A stretch of 64,000 bases of DNA from Rhodococcus pyridinivorans. Lineage in GTDB: Bacteria > Actinomycetota > Actinomycetes > Mycobacteriales > Mycobacteriaceae. The position numbers and the translations under genes are program-made. Where the stretch lies: the NCBI RefSeq assembly GCF_900105195.1, contig NZ_FNRX01000001.1:62001-126000 (forward strand), written 5' to 3'. The notes under the pieces were generated by a model, which saw only the letters and a list, made by a program, of their open reading frames with translations, was not told the DNA's origin and searched no databases. Below are positions 7,783 to 15,729 of the stretch, piece after piece (the first letter of the stretch is position 1; the number at the start of each line of letters is the position of its first letter).

Positions 7783-8957
7783 AGGCCGAGATTGGTGACG
7801 GCGTTGCCGATGAGTGGTGCGTGTTCGCGGGCGTAGGTCTCGAGCATGGCGGGGGTGGTGTGACCGGTCTGGCGCATGATCGCGTGCGCGGAGGCGCCGT
7901 TGCGGAAGGCCTGGGTGACGAATCCGGCCCGCAACGAATGACCACCGAGCTGTTTGACGATGTCGGGGTCGTAGCCGGCCTGTTCGGCGCGGCGCCGGAT
8001 CGCTTTGTGTACCGCCGCCCCCGACAGGACAGTGTCGGAGAGGTTGCCGTGCTTGCGGATCGCCCGCAACCACGGCGAGGACGGCGCCATGCGTGGTCGC
8101 GATCCCCGGCAGACGTGCGCCTCGAAGGGTTCGGCGGTGCGGAGCAGCCGGATGACGGCGGGGCGGCCCCCGGTGTCGAAGGCGGCGACGACCTGCGCCC
8201 ACCGCATCCACGCACACGGCGGGCAACTGACGTGGCTGTGCGTGAACGGCAGGGCCCGGATACTCCCCCGCCCTTCCTGATCGGTCTTCGATTTCCGGAG
8301 TTTGATGTGCAGCCCGTCGAGCCGGTGCAGCGACACGTCGCTACAGGTGAGCGCGACGAGTTCGCTGCGGCGAAACGCCCCGGCGAAGCCCACCAAGAAG
8401 ATGGCGGAGTCGCGGCGTTCGAGGACCTCCGCGGCCCAACTGCCGGTATCGGCGCGCATCTTCTCGACGATGGTGACGATGTCGGCGGTGAGCAACGGCG
8501 CCCGCGGGGTGCGGGGCCGCTCCCCCGCCGCCGCATAGTCCCGGCGGATCCCGGACAGGGTCGCGGTGACCAGCTCGTCCGCTCCGGGGGCGGGGTGGCC
8601 GGCGCGGCGGTGGTGGAAGCCGATCCCGGCGACCCAGCGGGCCAACGTCGAGGGTGAGTAGGCCCGCTCCCCCACCTCCGACACCGTCGATGCCGCGTCG
8701 TGGAGGTAGGCGGCGACGGTGAGCGGATGCGCCGGCAGCGGGGCGTGTCCTTCGCGCTGGCACCAGGCGGTGAAGCGTTGCCAGTCGGCGGCGTAGTTGC
8801 GGCGGGTCGACTCCGACCGCGACCGCCCCGCTGTCCCGGCCACCTGCACGAGGGTCTCGGTCGGCAACACCGGCACCGACGGCGCAGCTGGGGCCGACTC
8901 GGTCGGCACAGGCACGGAAACGTCGTCCGGACGGTGGCTGATCAGGTCATCGGGCAC
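7779..8957 (-). CDS. Tyrosine-type site-specific recombinase/integrase
   Basis: A 392-residue integrase. The N-terminal core-binding domain includes RRNYAADWQRFTAWCQ. The catalytic domain shows the expected residues in order: Arg in GAFRRSELVAL, Lys in RKSKTD, HxxR in GGHSLRAGF, His in TGHTTPAML and the nucleophile Tyr in ETYARE. It would cut and join DNA at short inverted core sites. It is the first gene of a two-gene unit with the partner at 6760-7782 (GTGA overlap). Related 18-21-bp repeats lie within 400 bp upstream and are candidates for its recombination site. A dimer-resolving or integrating role is possible. Confidence 0.88.
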   Translation of the reverse strand: MPDDLISHRPDDVSVPVPTESAPAAPSVPVLPTETLVQVAGTAGRSRSESTRRNYAADWQRFTAWCQREGHAPLPAHPLTVAAYLHDAASTVSEVGERAYSPSTLARWVAGIGFHHRRAGHPAPGADELVTATLSGIRRDYAAAGERPRTPRAPLLTADIVTIVEKMRADTGSWAAEVLERRDSAIFLVGFAGAFRRSELVALTCSDVSLHRLDGLHIKLRKSKTDQEGRGSIRALPFTHSHVSCPPCAWMRWAQVVAAFDTGGRPAVIRLLRTAEPFEAHVCRGSRPRMAPSSPWLRAIRKHGNLSDTVLSGAAVHKAIRRRAEQAGYDPDIVKQLGGHSLRAGFVTQAFRNGASAHAIMRQTGHTTPAMLETYAREHAPLIGNAVTNLGL

Positions 8958-9281
8958 GAAACAGGAGCCTACCGTCCCGCACCGACGCTCTCGAGCAGGA
9001 AAAGGCGCTCAACAGGTGTTTCGGGGGCGATGGTGCGCTAATGGCAATTAGCAGCACTGACTTCGCGCAAACCGTGAGTGACGAGTGGCCGGGTTGCCTT
9101 ATCGTGCGGTTTTGCGTGGTTGTAGGTGTTGAGATGCAGCGAAGACGAGCGAGATCGGCGAGGCAGATTAACTGGGCCGGCAGCAGCTTATAAGGGCTCT
9201 GAGCTGCGGTTTCCCGGAATGGCGCCTTGACCAGCGCTCTCGTCTCACCGAGCCTCTGTCAATCTGTAGCGGCGTGTCCTG
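8958..9281. other. Gene-free stretch upstream of the integrase
   Basis: About 320 bp without a credible gene. It contains the integrase promoter region and, at 9127-9147, a copy of the motif that recurs as an inverted pair at 9287-9327. Otherwise I see no RNA gene or strong hairpin. Confidence 0.5.
9127..9147 (+). repeat. Direct copy of att-like element
   Basis: This 21-bp sequence, beginning TGTTGAGATGCAG, matches 9310-9330 at 18 of 21 positions. It lies between the integrase gene and the hairpin at 9287-9327. Repeated core-like elements next to a tyrosine recombinase suggest arm or core binding sites. Confidence 0.45.
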
Positions 9282-9497
9282 TCAAACTTCACTGCATCTC
9301 GACAGTTGTTGTCGAGATGCAGTGAAGATGTCTTCGGGTGTGCCATATCCGCCGGTCAGACAGTCAGCGAAGGCATCCAGATTGCGACCAAAATACCCAC
9401 CGAGCCCCGATACTGCTTCGCCCACAACAGAGAGAAAATCCTCGAGCGACCGAATGCGACGGCCGTCGATGAAGTACACGGCATCTCCTTTCGGCAT
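9282..9497 (-). pseudogene. Truncated barstar-family protein (barnase-type RNase inhibitor)
   Basis: The first 57 residues match the barstar fold start: YFIDGRRIRSLEDFLSVVGEAV, then GGYFGRNLDAFADCLTGGYG (quoted apart). Barstar proteins usually have about 90 or more residues. Here the match stops after GTPED, and the last dozen residues are encoded by the inverted repeat at 9287-9327. The C-terminal half is lost, so inhibition of an RNase is doubtful. No RNase toxin gene is seen nearby. It may be the orphaned immunity end of a polymorphic toxin cassette. Confidence 0.65.
9287..9327. repeat. Perfect 18-bp inverted repeat, att-like
   Basis: The arms are CTTCACTGCATCTCGACA (9287-9304) and its exact complement (9310-9327), separated by GTTGT. 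It has no T-run on either side, so it is not a typical terminator. It forms the last codons of the truncated barstar frame, meaning the barstar gene is broken exactly here. It is a good candidate for the crossover site used by the neighbouring tyrosine recombinase, or for the scar of an insertion. Confidence 0.5.
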
Positions 9498-9614
9498 TCC
9501 AGCTCCATCCTCATCGTCACCGTCCCGACCTTCCGCACAATCTGCCGGTCGCAGTGCATAGGCGGCGGACAGCGTTCTCCGCCGCCGCTTGAGGCAAGGT
9601 TCCGATACGGAGGT

Positions 9615-10667
9615 CTAGACGAGGGAGGGCTCTTTCACCGGATCAGCGGTCTCGATTGCAGGCAATGGCGGGACCAGGAACCCTTCGGTTTCGGCCGCCT
9701 GACAGAACTGCCGCCACCGCCGGCTGACGGTGGACTTGTCGATCTGCAATCGGTGAGCAACATCGATCTGCCGCAGTTGCGGGGACTTGATCATCATCGA
9801 TGCCACGACTTGCACGGTCTCGTGGAACTCGGAGTCGGCGAGGAATCGAAGCAATCCCTCCTGGGTCTGCGCATATCCGTTGCGCGTGACGGACACCGCA
9901 GGTTGTCCCATTGTTGTCGGCTCGACAACCGAGTTGCAGGCGAAGGTGGGTGTTCCCGAAGCAGTTGCATCGCTCTGTTCGGTCACGGGCCCGCCCTGCA
10001 ACGGTGCGTGCGCGGCGCTGTGAGGGGTTGCCAGACCGCCGTCAGCGGTTGCGCCGTCTCCGGGAGCATGAGGCTCGGGACGCACCGCGATCCGAGGCGC
10101 GGTGGCAGAGACAGTCGAAGCGGGTGTCACGGTGTTGGTAAGCGCCGGAGTACCGGGAGAGGGTTGGTTGCGCTGGATCATCATCACGAACAAGTGGAAC
10201 AACGCAAGCCACAGCAGCGGGAAAATCGCGGCAAACAGCGCTCCGATCCAGGGGGCCTGCGGAACGAACCCGAGGTCCTCCCCTGCTGCAACTCGGGCAA
10301 GGTTGCGCTCAGCTGTCTGCCAGGCATGGAAGGCGTTGCCGACCACACTCAACAACACCGTCACCACGGCCAACGTGGCGCAGTACGCAAGGGTGTATCG
10401 GCCGCGGCCGGAGATGCGGAAGATGACATAGCCGGCGGTTGCAGCAGCTTGGGCAACGTCGATGGCAACCGGCGCCATCCATGCTCGTCCCGGTTGCACA
10501 CCGACCTCGATCGCCAGGGCTCGAAGTGCATCGAACGACAGGATGAAGGACAGCGCTGCGATGAACAGGGTCATGGCGGCCACGGTCACCAACGACAGTG
10601 TCATCTGTCGGCTCACGGGCAACTCAGTTCGCAACGCGGTTGCGGGCGGGGTTGTATCGTCGGGCAT
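9615..10667 (-). CDS. DUF2637 membrane protein with C-terminal helix-turn-helix
   Basis: This 350-residue product starts at ATG 10667, with AGGAAGGA upstream. Four membrane helices occupy about residues 20-180 (a DUF2637 domain, found on actinobacterial plasmids and chromosomes, sometimes as Spd-type plasmid-spread proteins). A long Pro/Thr/Ala linker follows. The C-terminal 90 residues carry a helix-turn-helix (QIDVAHRLQIDKSTVSRRW). A membrane-tethered DNA-binding protein beside parA could anchor the plasmid or its centromere to the membrane; that role is inferred. It reads in the same direction as the parA pair, after an inverted repeat at 10745-10782. Confidence 0.8.
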   Translation of the reverse strand: MPDDTTPPATALRTELPVSRQMTLSLVTVAAMTLFIAALSFILSFDALRALAIEVGVQPGRAWMAPVAIDVAQAAATAGYVIFRISGRGRYTLAYCATLAVVTVLLSVVGNAFHAWQTAERNLARVAAGEDLGFVPQAPWIGALFAAIFPLLWLALFHLFVMMIQRNQPSPGTPALTNTVTPASTVSATAPRIAVRPEPHAPGDGATADGGLATPHSAAHAPLQGGPVTEQSDATASGTPTFACNSVVEPTTMGQPAVSVTRNGYAQTQEGLLRFLADSEFHETVQVVASMMIKSPQLRQIDVAHRLQIDKSTVSRRWRQFCQAAETEGFLVPPLPAIETADPVKEPSLV

Positions 10668-10744
10668 GACCGGATGGTGTCCTTCCTGACGGGTGGTAGT
10701 CCTGGTCAACGGTCCCCTTGCAGTTGCAGCCGCGTAGGGGACCT

Positions 10745-10782
10745 GCACTGCGTGCGTCGCGGGCCTGCAACGCACGCAGTGC
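10745..10782. repeat. 13-bp inverted repeat between partition and DUF2637 genes
   Basis: Perfect arms GCACTGCGTGCGT (10745-10757) and its complement (10770-10782) flank a 12-base loop. There is no clear T-run, so termination is uncertain. The arms contain CACGCA/TGCGTG, the same core as the iterons beyond parA, so it may be a second binding site for the partition protein and a regulator of the DUF2637 gene. Confidence 0.5.
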
Positions 10783-10801
10783 TGGGGGTCGTAGTGCTAC
10801 G

Positions 10802-11122
10802 TCAGAGTCCGTGCTTGTCGAGGTACTCCTGCAGCGCCTTGTCGGTAATCGACGCCTCGCTGATGGTTCGGTCTCCCGTCTCGTAGCGAAGTTTGTCCAC
10901 TCCCCTACGCAGCCGCGCCTTGATGCTCGGACGGATTCGCGTGTTGTGCGTCGCCGACAGGCCCTCTGCCGGATCGGTGTCGCTTCCCGTCACTGACGGC
11001 GTGACCGAACGTGCAGGTACTGGGGTCGGCGCGGGCGTTGATTGCTCGATGCGCGTGGGGCGTTCGGGCAGTTCTTCGGCGGGGTGGGTCTTGCGGATCG
11101 CCGGCTGACGTTGTGCGGTCAC
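10802..11122 (-). CDS. Small ParB-like centromere-binding protein (probable ribbon-helix-helix)
   Basis: A 106-residue protein that starts at GTG 11122 and overlaps the parA stop by 4 bp. The first 55 residues are Pro/Thr-rich and probably disordered. The last 45 (RIRPSIKARLRRGVDKLRYE, then SEASITDKALQEYL) have the strand-helix-helix pattern of ribbon-helix-helix partition proteins. In type Ib partition systems such short second genes bind repeats located before parA, and exactly such repeats are present at 11947-12624. It probably binds the repeats, stimulates ParA and represses the operon. Confidence 0.7.
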   Translation of the reverse strand: MTAQRQPAIRKTHPAEELPERPTRIEQSTPAPTPVPARSVTPSVTGSDTDPAEGLSATHNTRIRPSIKARLRRGVDKLRYETGDRTISEASITDKALQEYLDKHGL

Positions 11123-11901
11123 GATGCACCTCCAGTGGTGAGAGACAGTTCGGCAAGAAGATCGCTGTAGGCGGTTTGAAGAGAAATCGCGCGACCACCT
11201 CGGAATTGATGGATCGGTGTCCGTGCGCTGTGCGCGTCCTGACGAGTCGCCAGTTCCGGAATGATCGTGCGGGCTACGAGATCGCCATAGACCTCCCGCA
11301 GCTCGGTCTCCCGGAAGTTGTGCTCGGCGGTGCCGCGGCGGCGGCTGAGAACGATCTTGTCGAAGTTGAGGCGAGGGTTGGCACGTTTGCGCACCGTACG
11401 GATGGTTTCGTCGAGGCGTTCGACGCCATGCACACTGTCGATCGTCGGTTCGGTGACAGCTACCACCCCGTCACAAGCGATGAGGACGGCGAACAGGACC
11501 TTGCCCAAGCTTGGTGGACAGTCGAACAGCACGACGTCGTAGGGACTCAGATCCAGGCCTTCGAAGGCGACATCGAGGCGGAAAACCAGGTCGTTTGAGC
11601 CATCGGACTCGATTTTGCCGAGCTCCTCGTCTGCGGGAATCAGGTCGACTCCGCCCCAGTCGGTCGCTATGACGGCATTTGCCGCGCCACCTTCGACGGT
11701 CTGGTTCATCAGGTGGTAGGTGGTGAGCATGTCGCCTTCGACGGTCACACCGAGGCCGTTGGTGGCATTGCCCTGAGAGTCGGCATCGACGACAAGGACC
11801 TTGCCCCCTTTCGCTGACACAGCACTGGCCAGGCCGAGTGCTGTTGCAGTCTTGCCCACGCCGCCCTTCTGATTGGCAATGGCGATCTTGCGTGGTTGCA
11901 T
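11119..11901 (-). CDS. parA: ParA-family partition ATPase
   Basis: A 260-residue ParA without an N-terminal DNA-binding extension. It begins with MQPRKIAIANQKGGVGKTAT, the deviant Walker A, followed by VDADSQGNATNGLG and the Walker B stretch VVLFDCPPSLG. ATG 11901 was chosen because AAAGGTG lies just upstream and the P-loop then begins near residue 12, as in short ParA proteins. The same frame runs on through the 63-bp repeats to 12615, but that extension is only translated repeat. It is the first gene of parA-parB-like, next to the centromere-like array. Confidence 0.93.
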   Translation of the reverse strand: MQPRKIAIANQKGGVGKTATALGLASAVSAKGGKVLVVDADSQGNATNGLGVTVEGDMLTTYHLMNQTVEGGAANAVIATDWGGVDLIPADEELGKIESDGSNDLVFRLDVAFEGLDLSPYDVVLFDCPPSLGKVLFAVLIACDGVVAVTEPTIDSVHGVERLDETIRTVRKRANPRLNFDKIVLSRRRGTAEHNFRETELREVYGDLVARTIIPELATRQDAHSARTPIHQFRGGRAISLQTAYSDLLAELSLTTGGAS

Positions 11902-11946
11902 TGCGCACCTTTCAGTCGATGATCCGAGTCCGTGTTGCATCACGGC

Positions 11947-12477
11947 GCGTTCCTCGCGTGGCTTGCGTTGCAGGCGTGCCGTGCGTGGCGTGCCGACAGT
12001 GCAATCCTTGCGTTCCTCGCGTGGCTTGCGTTGCAGGCGTGCCGTGCGTGGCGTGCCGACAGTGCAATCCTTGCGTTCCTCGCGTGGCTTGCGTTGCAGG
12101 CGTGCCGTGCGTGGCGTGCCGACAGTGCAATCCTTGCGTTCCTCGCGTGGCTTGCGTTGCAGGCGTGCCGTGCGTGGCGTGCCGACAGTGCAATCCTTGC
12201 GTTCCTCGCGTGGCTTGCGTTGCAGGCGTGCCGTGCGTGGCGTGCCGACAGTGCAATCCTTGCGTTCCTCGCGTGGCTTGCGTTGCAGGCGTGCCGTGCG
12301 TGGCGTGCCGACAGTGCAATCCTTGCGTTCCTCGCGTGGCTTGCGTTGCAGGCGTGCCGTGCGTGGCGTGCCGACAGTGCAATCCTTGCGTTCCTCGCGT
12401 GGCTTGCGTTGCAGGCGTGCCGTGCGTGGCGTGCCGACAGTGCAATCCTTGCGTATCTCGCGTGGCTTGCGTTGCAG
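11947..12477. repeat. Tandem array of eight identical 63-bp repeats plus a partial ninth
   Basis: Full units start at 11947, 12010, 12073, 12136, 12199, 12262, 12325 and 12388 and appear identical base for base. A ninth begins at 12451 with one change and runs for about 27 bases. Each unit carries several TTGCGT / GCGTG elements. Because 63 is divisible by three, several frames stay open through the array, but the peptides are pure repeats and I do not regard them as genes. Its position, 46 bp before parA, and its regular period fit a centromere (parS/parC) bound cooperatively by the small ParB-like protein. Confidence 0.92.
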
Positions 12478-12504
12478 ACACGCCGTGCAACATACGCAAA
12501 ATAT

Positions 12505-12624
12505 GCATTGCGTGCACGCAATGCACGCAATGCGCGCGAGACATGCAATGCACGCAATGATCGCTCTGCACGCGCAGCCTACTTGCGTGACGTACACGCA
12601 TTGCACGCAGTGCATGCACGAGAC
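12505..12624. repeat. Iteron cluster with a 20-bp perfect palindrome
   Basis: GCATTGCGTGCACGCAATGC at 12505-12524 is a perfect palindrome. TGCACGCAATG-type elements follow several times up to about 12562, and further TTGCACGCA / TTGCGTGA variants occur up to 12624. These share the TGCGTG core with the 63-bp units and with the inverted repeat at 10745. This is either the primary partition site or an iteron-type origin; no replication initiator gene is adjacent, so partition is favoured. Confidence 0.75.
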
Positions 12625-13015
12625 GCGGAATGCTGATCTGAAAGGGCCTGATCACCCGCTCCTCCCGATCCTTCATGGGAGAGGGTCGATGGCATTGCCG
12701 ACAAGGCCGGCCAACAGAAGAAACGAAAAGGTAGGCCAGCATTGCTGACCTTCTCCGGGATGGATGGGTAGGGCCGCTTACTACGACGGGTGGCGGGGGA
12801 GGGGCGATCGTCGTGCGCGCATCTGCATACGTGGTGCCACATATCACATGTTGAACCCGTAGAACTCGGTACGATGCCCACGGTCGAATCTCCGGATTCG
12901 CCGATGTTCCGTCGGGGGGATGTCGGCTGTCGACGCGATCGCTGCGACCCCTCGACTTGTTGTGTGCCGAGTTCTTATAGAGCGATGTGAGGCGCCGAGG
13001 AGTGGGAGGGCGTCT
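12625..13015. other. Non-coding stretch between iterons and the ImmA gene
   Basis: About 390 bp with no credible gene on either strand. It probably holds the promoter of the rightward operon starting at 13016. No strong hairpin or repeat is seen here. Confidence 0.45.
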
Positions 13016-13504
13016 ATGGACCCGGTAGTGGGTGCAGTGAGCGAACTACTTGCACATGCGCGGGGACATGAAGCAGCGTCCGTCTTCGGGCTGATTCCGA
13101 CGATCGAGCGGCTCCGTGACCGTCCCTTGCAGGTGGTCCGTAGTGACCATCTCGCCCCTGGCGTCTTCGGGGTCTGGCGCAGTTATCCGGAACGGGACGA
13201 GATTCACTACGCCCCGTGGGTCGCGACTCCCGATCGGACCGTTGCTCATGAATTCGGGCACATGCTGCTGGGGCACAGGGGGGTGCCCGCGTTGGAGACT
13301 GCAAAACGGACGCTTCCCCCGGAGTGGCATGACATGGCCAGTTTGATGCTGCGCGAGTGTGGCCAGCTCGACGGTCTCGACGAGCCTCGGCGGCGCCTCG
13401 AGGTGGAGGCGGAGGCGTTCGCGTCGGAGTTGTGTCGGCGGATTGCCGGGGCAGGTGGGGCTCGGTCGGCTCGGATTCGATCGTTGCTGAACGAGGCGTT
13501 GTAG
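13016..13504 (+). CDS. ImmA/IrrE-type zinc metallopeptidase
   Basis: A 162-residue protein with the zinc motif HEFGH (about residue 77, in RTVAHEFGHMLLGHRG) and the C-terminal helix with E-AEAFASELCRR, typical of COG2856/ImmA-IrrE peptidases. ATG 13016 is preceded by GGGAGGG. In ICEBs1 the related ImmA cleaves the ImmR repressor to switch on transfer. Here the gene begins an operon with two membrane proteins and lies close to two XRE-type regulators and the transfer operon, so a similar repressor-cleaving role is plausible but unproven. Confidence 0.83.
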   Translation: MDPVVGAVSELLAHARGHEAASVFGLIPTIERLRDRPLQVVRSDHLAPGVFGVWRSYPERDEIHYAPWVATPDRTVAHEFGHMLLGHRGVPALETAKRTLPPEWHDMASLMLRECGQLDGLDEPRRRLEVEAEAFASELCRRIAGAGGARSARIRSLLNEAL

Positions 13505-13506
13505 CG

Positions 13507-14589
13507 GTGTTCGCTTCGATCGTCGTGTCGGTCTTGTTGTGGTGGGTGGCTCTCACTCGGTTGTGGCGTTGGCGCACTTCGCGCTCGGTTCTGACGCTCG
13601 GTACCGCTGTGGTGTTCATCTTTATGGCGCTGCACACGACGGTAAATATCGGTGCGGTCGATCGGCTCATCAGCGAGGCAGTGGGGGTTGCGAACGCGAC
13701 GTCGGCGGTCAAGCACGGGATCTTCTTCGGAATCTGTCTCGGCGCGTCGATCATCATCGTGGCGCTTCGGGTGCCCGACGTGGATCGCCAGCGGCGGTGG
13801 ATCGCGCCCCTGTCGGCAGGGGCGACGGCTGCAACCGCGGTGGCGGTCGCATTGTTCTTCTCGGCGGAGGACGCTCCTCAGGCGACCGATGGCTACCAGT
13901 TCGACGAGCTCTACGTGCATCTGCCGGGCTATGCAGAATCCGCCGCCTTCGTGATGGGGGTGGCAGCGGTTCTGTGCACCGTCATCACTGTGGTCGTGTT
14001 GCTGGGTTGGGACCTGGGCACGCCCTCCGGGCGGGGGCTGGCGATCCTGGCCTGTGGGGTTGCTGTGCTGGCATCGTATGCGTGGATACGGGGCGGATAC
14101 ATCGTCGCGGCGCGCCTCGGGTGGGTCGAGACCTCGACGTATGCGCTGGATCTGACAACCCAGCTGGCTCTGATCGGAGCGGTTCTGACGACGCTTGGTC
14201 TGCTGTGGTCCTCTATCGAGGGGGTCTTCCGAAGTCAGAAGCAGCGTCGGGACTTCGCGGAGCTGTACATGATGGTGGTGAAGGAACGCTGGCCCGGCGT
14301 GGTTCGGGACTCGTGGACGTCATTCGATCCATCGCGTCGCACCGTGGACCGGGCGAGTGAGGTGCTCGATGCGCTGTCGATGCAGGCCGATGCGGACAAG
14401 TTGCCCGAACATGGGGTGCCGGCGACTCCGGAGTCGATCGCGCGGTGGGTGGACACCGGCGAGTCCGGGGGCATCGGGGTCGATGGGTTGCGGCCCCCGG
14501 TGGGGTTCGATGCGGTGAAGTGGGTGCGCGCCGTCGGTAGGGCGTTCCAGGATATTCACCTCTGCGATAAGGCGGAGATACGGAAGTGA
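13507..14589 (+). CDS. MAB_1171c-family polytopic membrane protein
   Basis: A 360-residue protein with about seven membrane helices in residues 1-235, followed by a soluble domain of about 120 residues (from SQKQRRDFAELYMMV to VGRAFQDIHLC). This matches the MAB_1171c-type family found in Rhodococcus and mycobacteria, loosely annotated as transporters although the function is not established. GTG 13507 follows the ImmA stop by 2 bases. Combined with an ImmA protease it could be a membrane sensor passing a signal to the protease; this is inference from gene order. Confidence 0.75.
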   Translation: MFASIVVSVLLWWVALTRLWRWRTSRSVLTLGTAVVFIFMALHTTVNIGAVDRLISEAVGVANATSAVKHGIFFGICLGASIIIVALRVPDVDRQRRWIAPLSAGATAATAVAVALFFSAEDAPQATDGYQFDELYVHLPGYAESAAFVMGVAAVLCTVITVVVLLGWDLGTPSGRGLAILACGVAVLASYAWIRGGYIVAARLGWVETSTYALDLTTQLALIGAVLTTLGLLWSSIEGVFRSQKQRRDFAELYMMVVKERWPGVVRDSWTSFDPSRRTVDRASEVLDALSMQADADKLPEHGVPATPESIARWVDTGESGGIGVDGLRPPVGFDAVKWVRAVGRAFQDIHLCDKAEIRK

Positions 14590-15167
14590 AAGACCTGGTG
14601 GCCAGGGCGCTGACCGAGATCGCTGCGCCGTGGACAGTCAATATCGCGTCGTGTCTGATCCTCGGTTTCGCGATCGGTCATTCGGGCTGGGGTGCGTTCG
14701 TTGCGCTGTTCGCCGGTGTGCTGCCGATGGCTTTGATCGTGTGGGGGATGGTCCGTGACCGGATCGGGGACCATCACGTGACGGAGCATTCGGAGCGTCA
14801 TGGGTTGATCGGGGCGATTCTCGGTCTGGTGCTCGTGGCCCTGGTCGTGCAGCTCGTGGCGCAGGGGCCGACGGAGATGATTGCCCTGACGTGTGCAGGC
14901 TTGGTGACCCTGGTGGGGATCGGGGTCTGGACCAGTGGGGTCGGTGTCAAAGCGTCGGTGCACATGGGGGTGTGGTGCGGCGTTGTCGCTGTCCTCGCGG
15001 TCGCACTGTCTGCTTGGTGGTGGACCGGATTGGTTCTCGCGCCGGCGATCGCCTGGTCCCGGATGCGGTTGAAGCATCACACGGGGAAGGAAATCGCGGT
15101 CGGCGCGGGCACCGGCCTGGTCATCGCGCCGCTGACGTATCTCGCGATCGTCAACTTCCCCTATTAG
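14586..15167 (+). CDS. PAP2-superfamily-like integral membrane protein
   Basis: A 193-residue protein with five or six hydrophobic helices. GTG 14586 overlaps the previous stop by 4 bp. The C-terminal segment WSRMRLKHHTGKEIAVG fits the PAP2 phosphatase pattern SR-x5-H-x3-(D/E), and the loop VRDRIGDHHVTEHSERH resembles loops of actinobacterial PAP2-like proteins. The classic first motif K-x6-RP is not visible, so activity is uncertain. It is the last gene of the ImmA operon and ends tail-to-tail with the regulator at 15164, sharing 4 bp. Confidence 0.6.
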   Translation: MKDLVARALTEIAAPWTVNIASCLILGFAIGHSGWGAFVALFAGVLPMALIVWGMVRDRIGDHHVTEHSERHGLIGAILGLVLVALVVQLVAQGPTEMIALTCAGLVTLVGIGVWTSGVGVKASVHMGVWCGVVAVLAVALSAWWWTGLVLAPAIAWSRMRLKHHTGKEIAVGAGTGLVIAPLTYLAIVNFPY

Positions 15168-15511
15168 GGTCGGGTGGGTTCGTCGTCGTAGGGATTGTAG
15201 GTGCGAGCAGCCGCTTCAACGTCCTCGGTTCGCAGGGATTGCACCCACGAGATGTACCGCACGGCTTTTTCGAACGAGTCGTCGTCGGCGAAGTACTGCA
15301 GCGGGACGCGGAAGAAGTCGGCGAGGTCCTGGGCGACTTTCAGGCCCGGATTGGGGCGTTGACCGTTGAGCAGCATCGAGATGTAACCCTGGGTGATGGA
15401 TCCGCCGTTGCTGCGGATGCCATCGACGATCTCGTTCATGGTGAACGGACCTCGGTCCTTGGGGTGGACATTGTCGATCAGGTAGCGGAGCTTTTCGGCG
15501 AACGTCGCCAC
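15164..15511 (-). CDS. EspR-like XRE-family DNA-binding protein
   Basis: A 115-residue protein beginning at GTG 15511, with a strong GAGGAGG six bases upstream. The helix-turn-helix region (TMNEIVDGIRSNGGSITQGY, then ISMLLNGQRPNPGLKVAQDL) and the following FFRVPLQYFADDDSFEK segment resemble EspR, the nucleoid-type regulator of ESX-1 in mycobacteria, which binds DNA as a dimer of dimers and can loop it. It is convergent with the ImmA operon and preceded by a long dyad at 15631-15658. It is a candidate substrate or partner of the ImmA-type protease. Confidence 0.8.
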   Translation of the reverse strand: MATFAEKLRYLIDNVHPKDRGPFTMNEIVDGIRSNGGSITQGYISMLLNGQRPNPGLKVAQDLADFFRVPLQYFADDDSFEKAVRYISWVQSLRTEDVEAAARTYNPYDDEPTRP

Positions 15512-15630
15512 GGTGGACCTCCTCGTGAATCTCGACAACGGCCAGGTGAACCGGGCTCGTCAAATTTACAACCACCCCCATGCGTGAACCGACTCGCCGC
15601 CGTGGGGGGGCTCCACCACGTCCATCGCCT

Positions 15631-15658
15631 ATCACCACGGTAATATTACGATCGTGAT
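15631..15658. promoter_or_regulatory. 28-bp symmetric dyad upstream of the EspR-like gene
   Basis: GTAATATTAC (15640-15649) is a perfect palindrome, framed at equal distance by ATCAC and GTGAT (15631-15635, 15654-15658), all sharing one symmetry centre. It lies about 120 bp upstream of the EspR-like gene in its promoter region and is a likely operator, perhaps autoregulatory. Confidence 0.5.
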
Positions 15659-15729
15659 TTTGGCCTTCGGGGGGTTTCCGATCGGATGGTCGGCGAAACG
15701 CGGGAGTGCGGGTGAATGTGCCGGCGGTG

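Noticed and set aside
9306..10886. Rightward 526-codon frame opposite the DUF2637 gene
   Set aside because: It begins inside the inverted repeat and is the antisense of a well-supported membrane protein.
11947..12477. CRISPR array
   Set aside because: The 63-bp units are directly adjacent and identical with no variable spacers, and no cas gene is present.
11912..12847. Long open frames on both strands through the 63-bp repeats
   Set aside because: They exist only because 63 is divisible by three; the peptides are pure repeats in several frames and none has a ribosome site.
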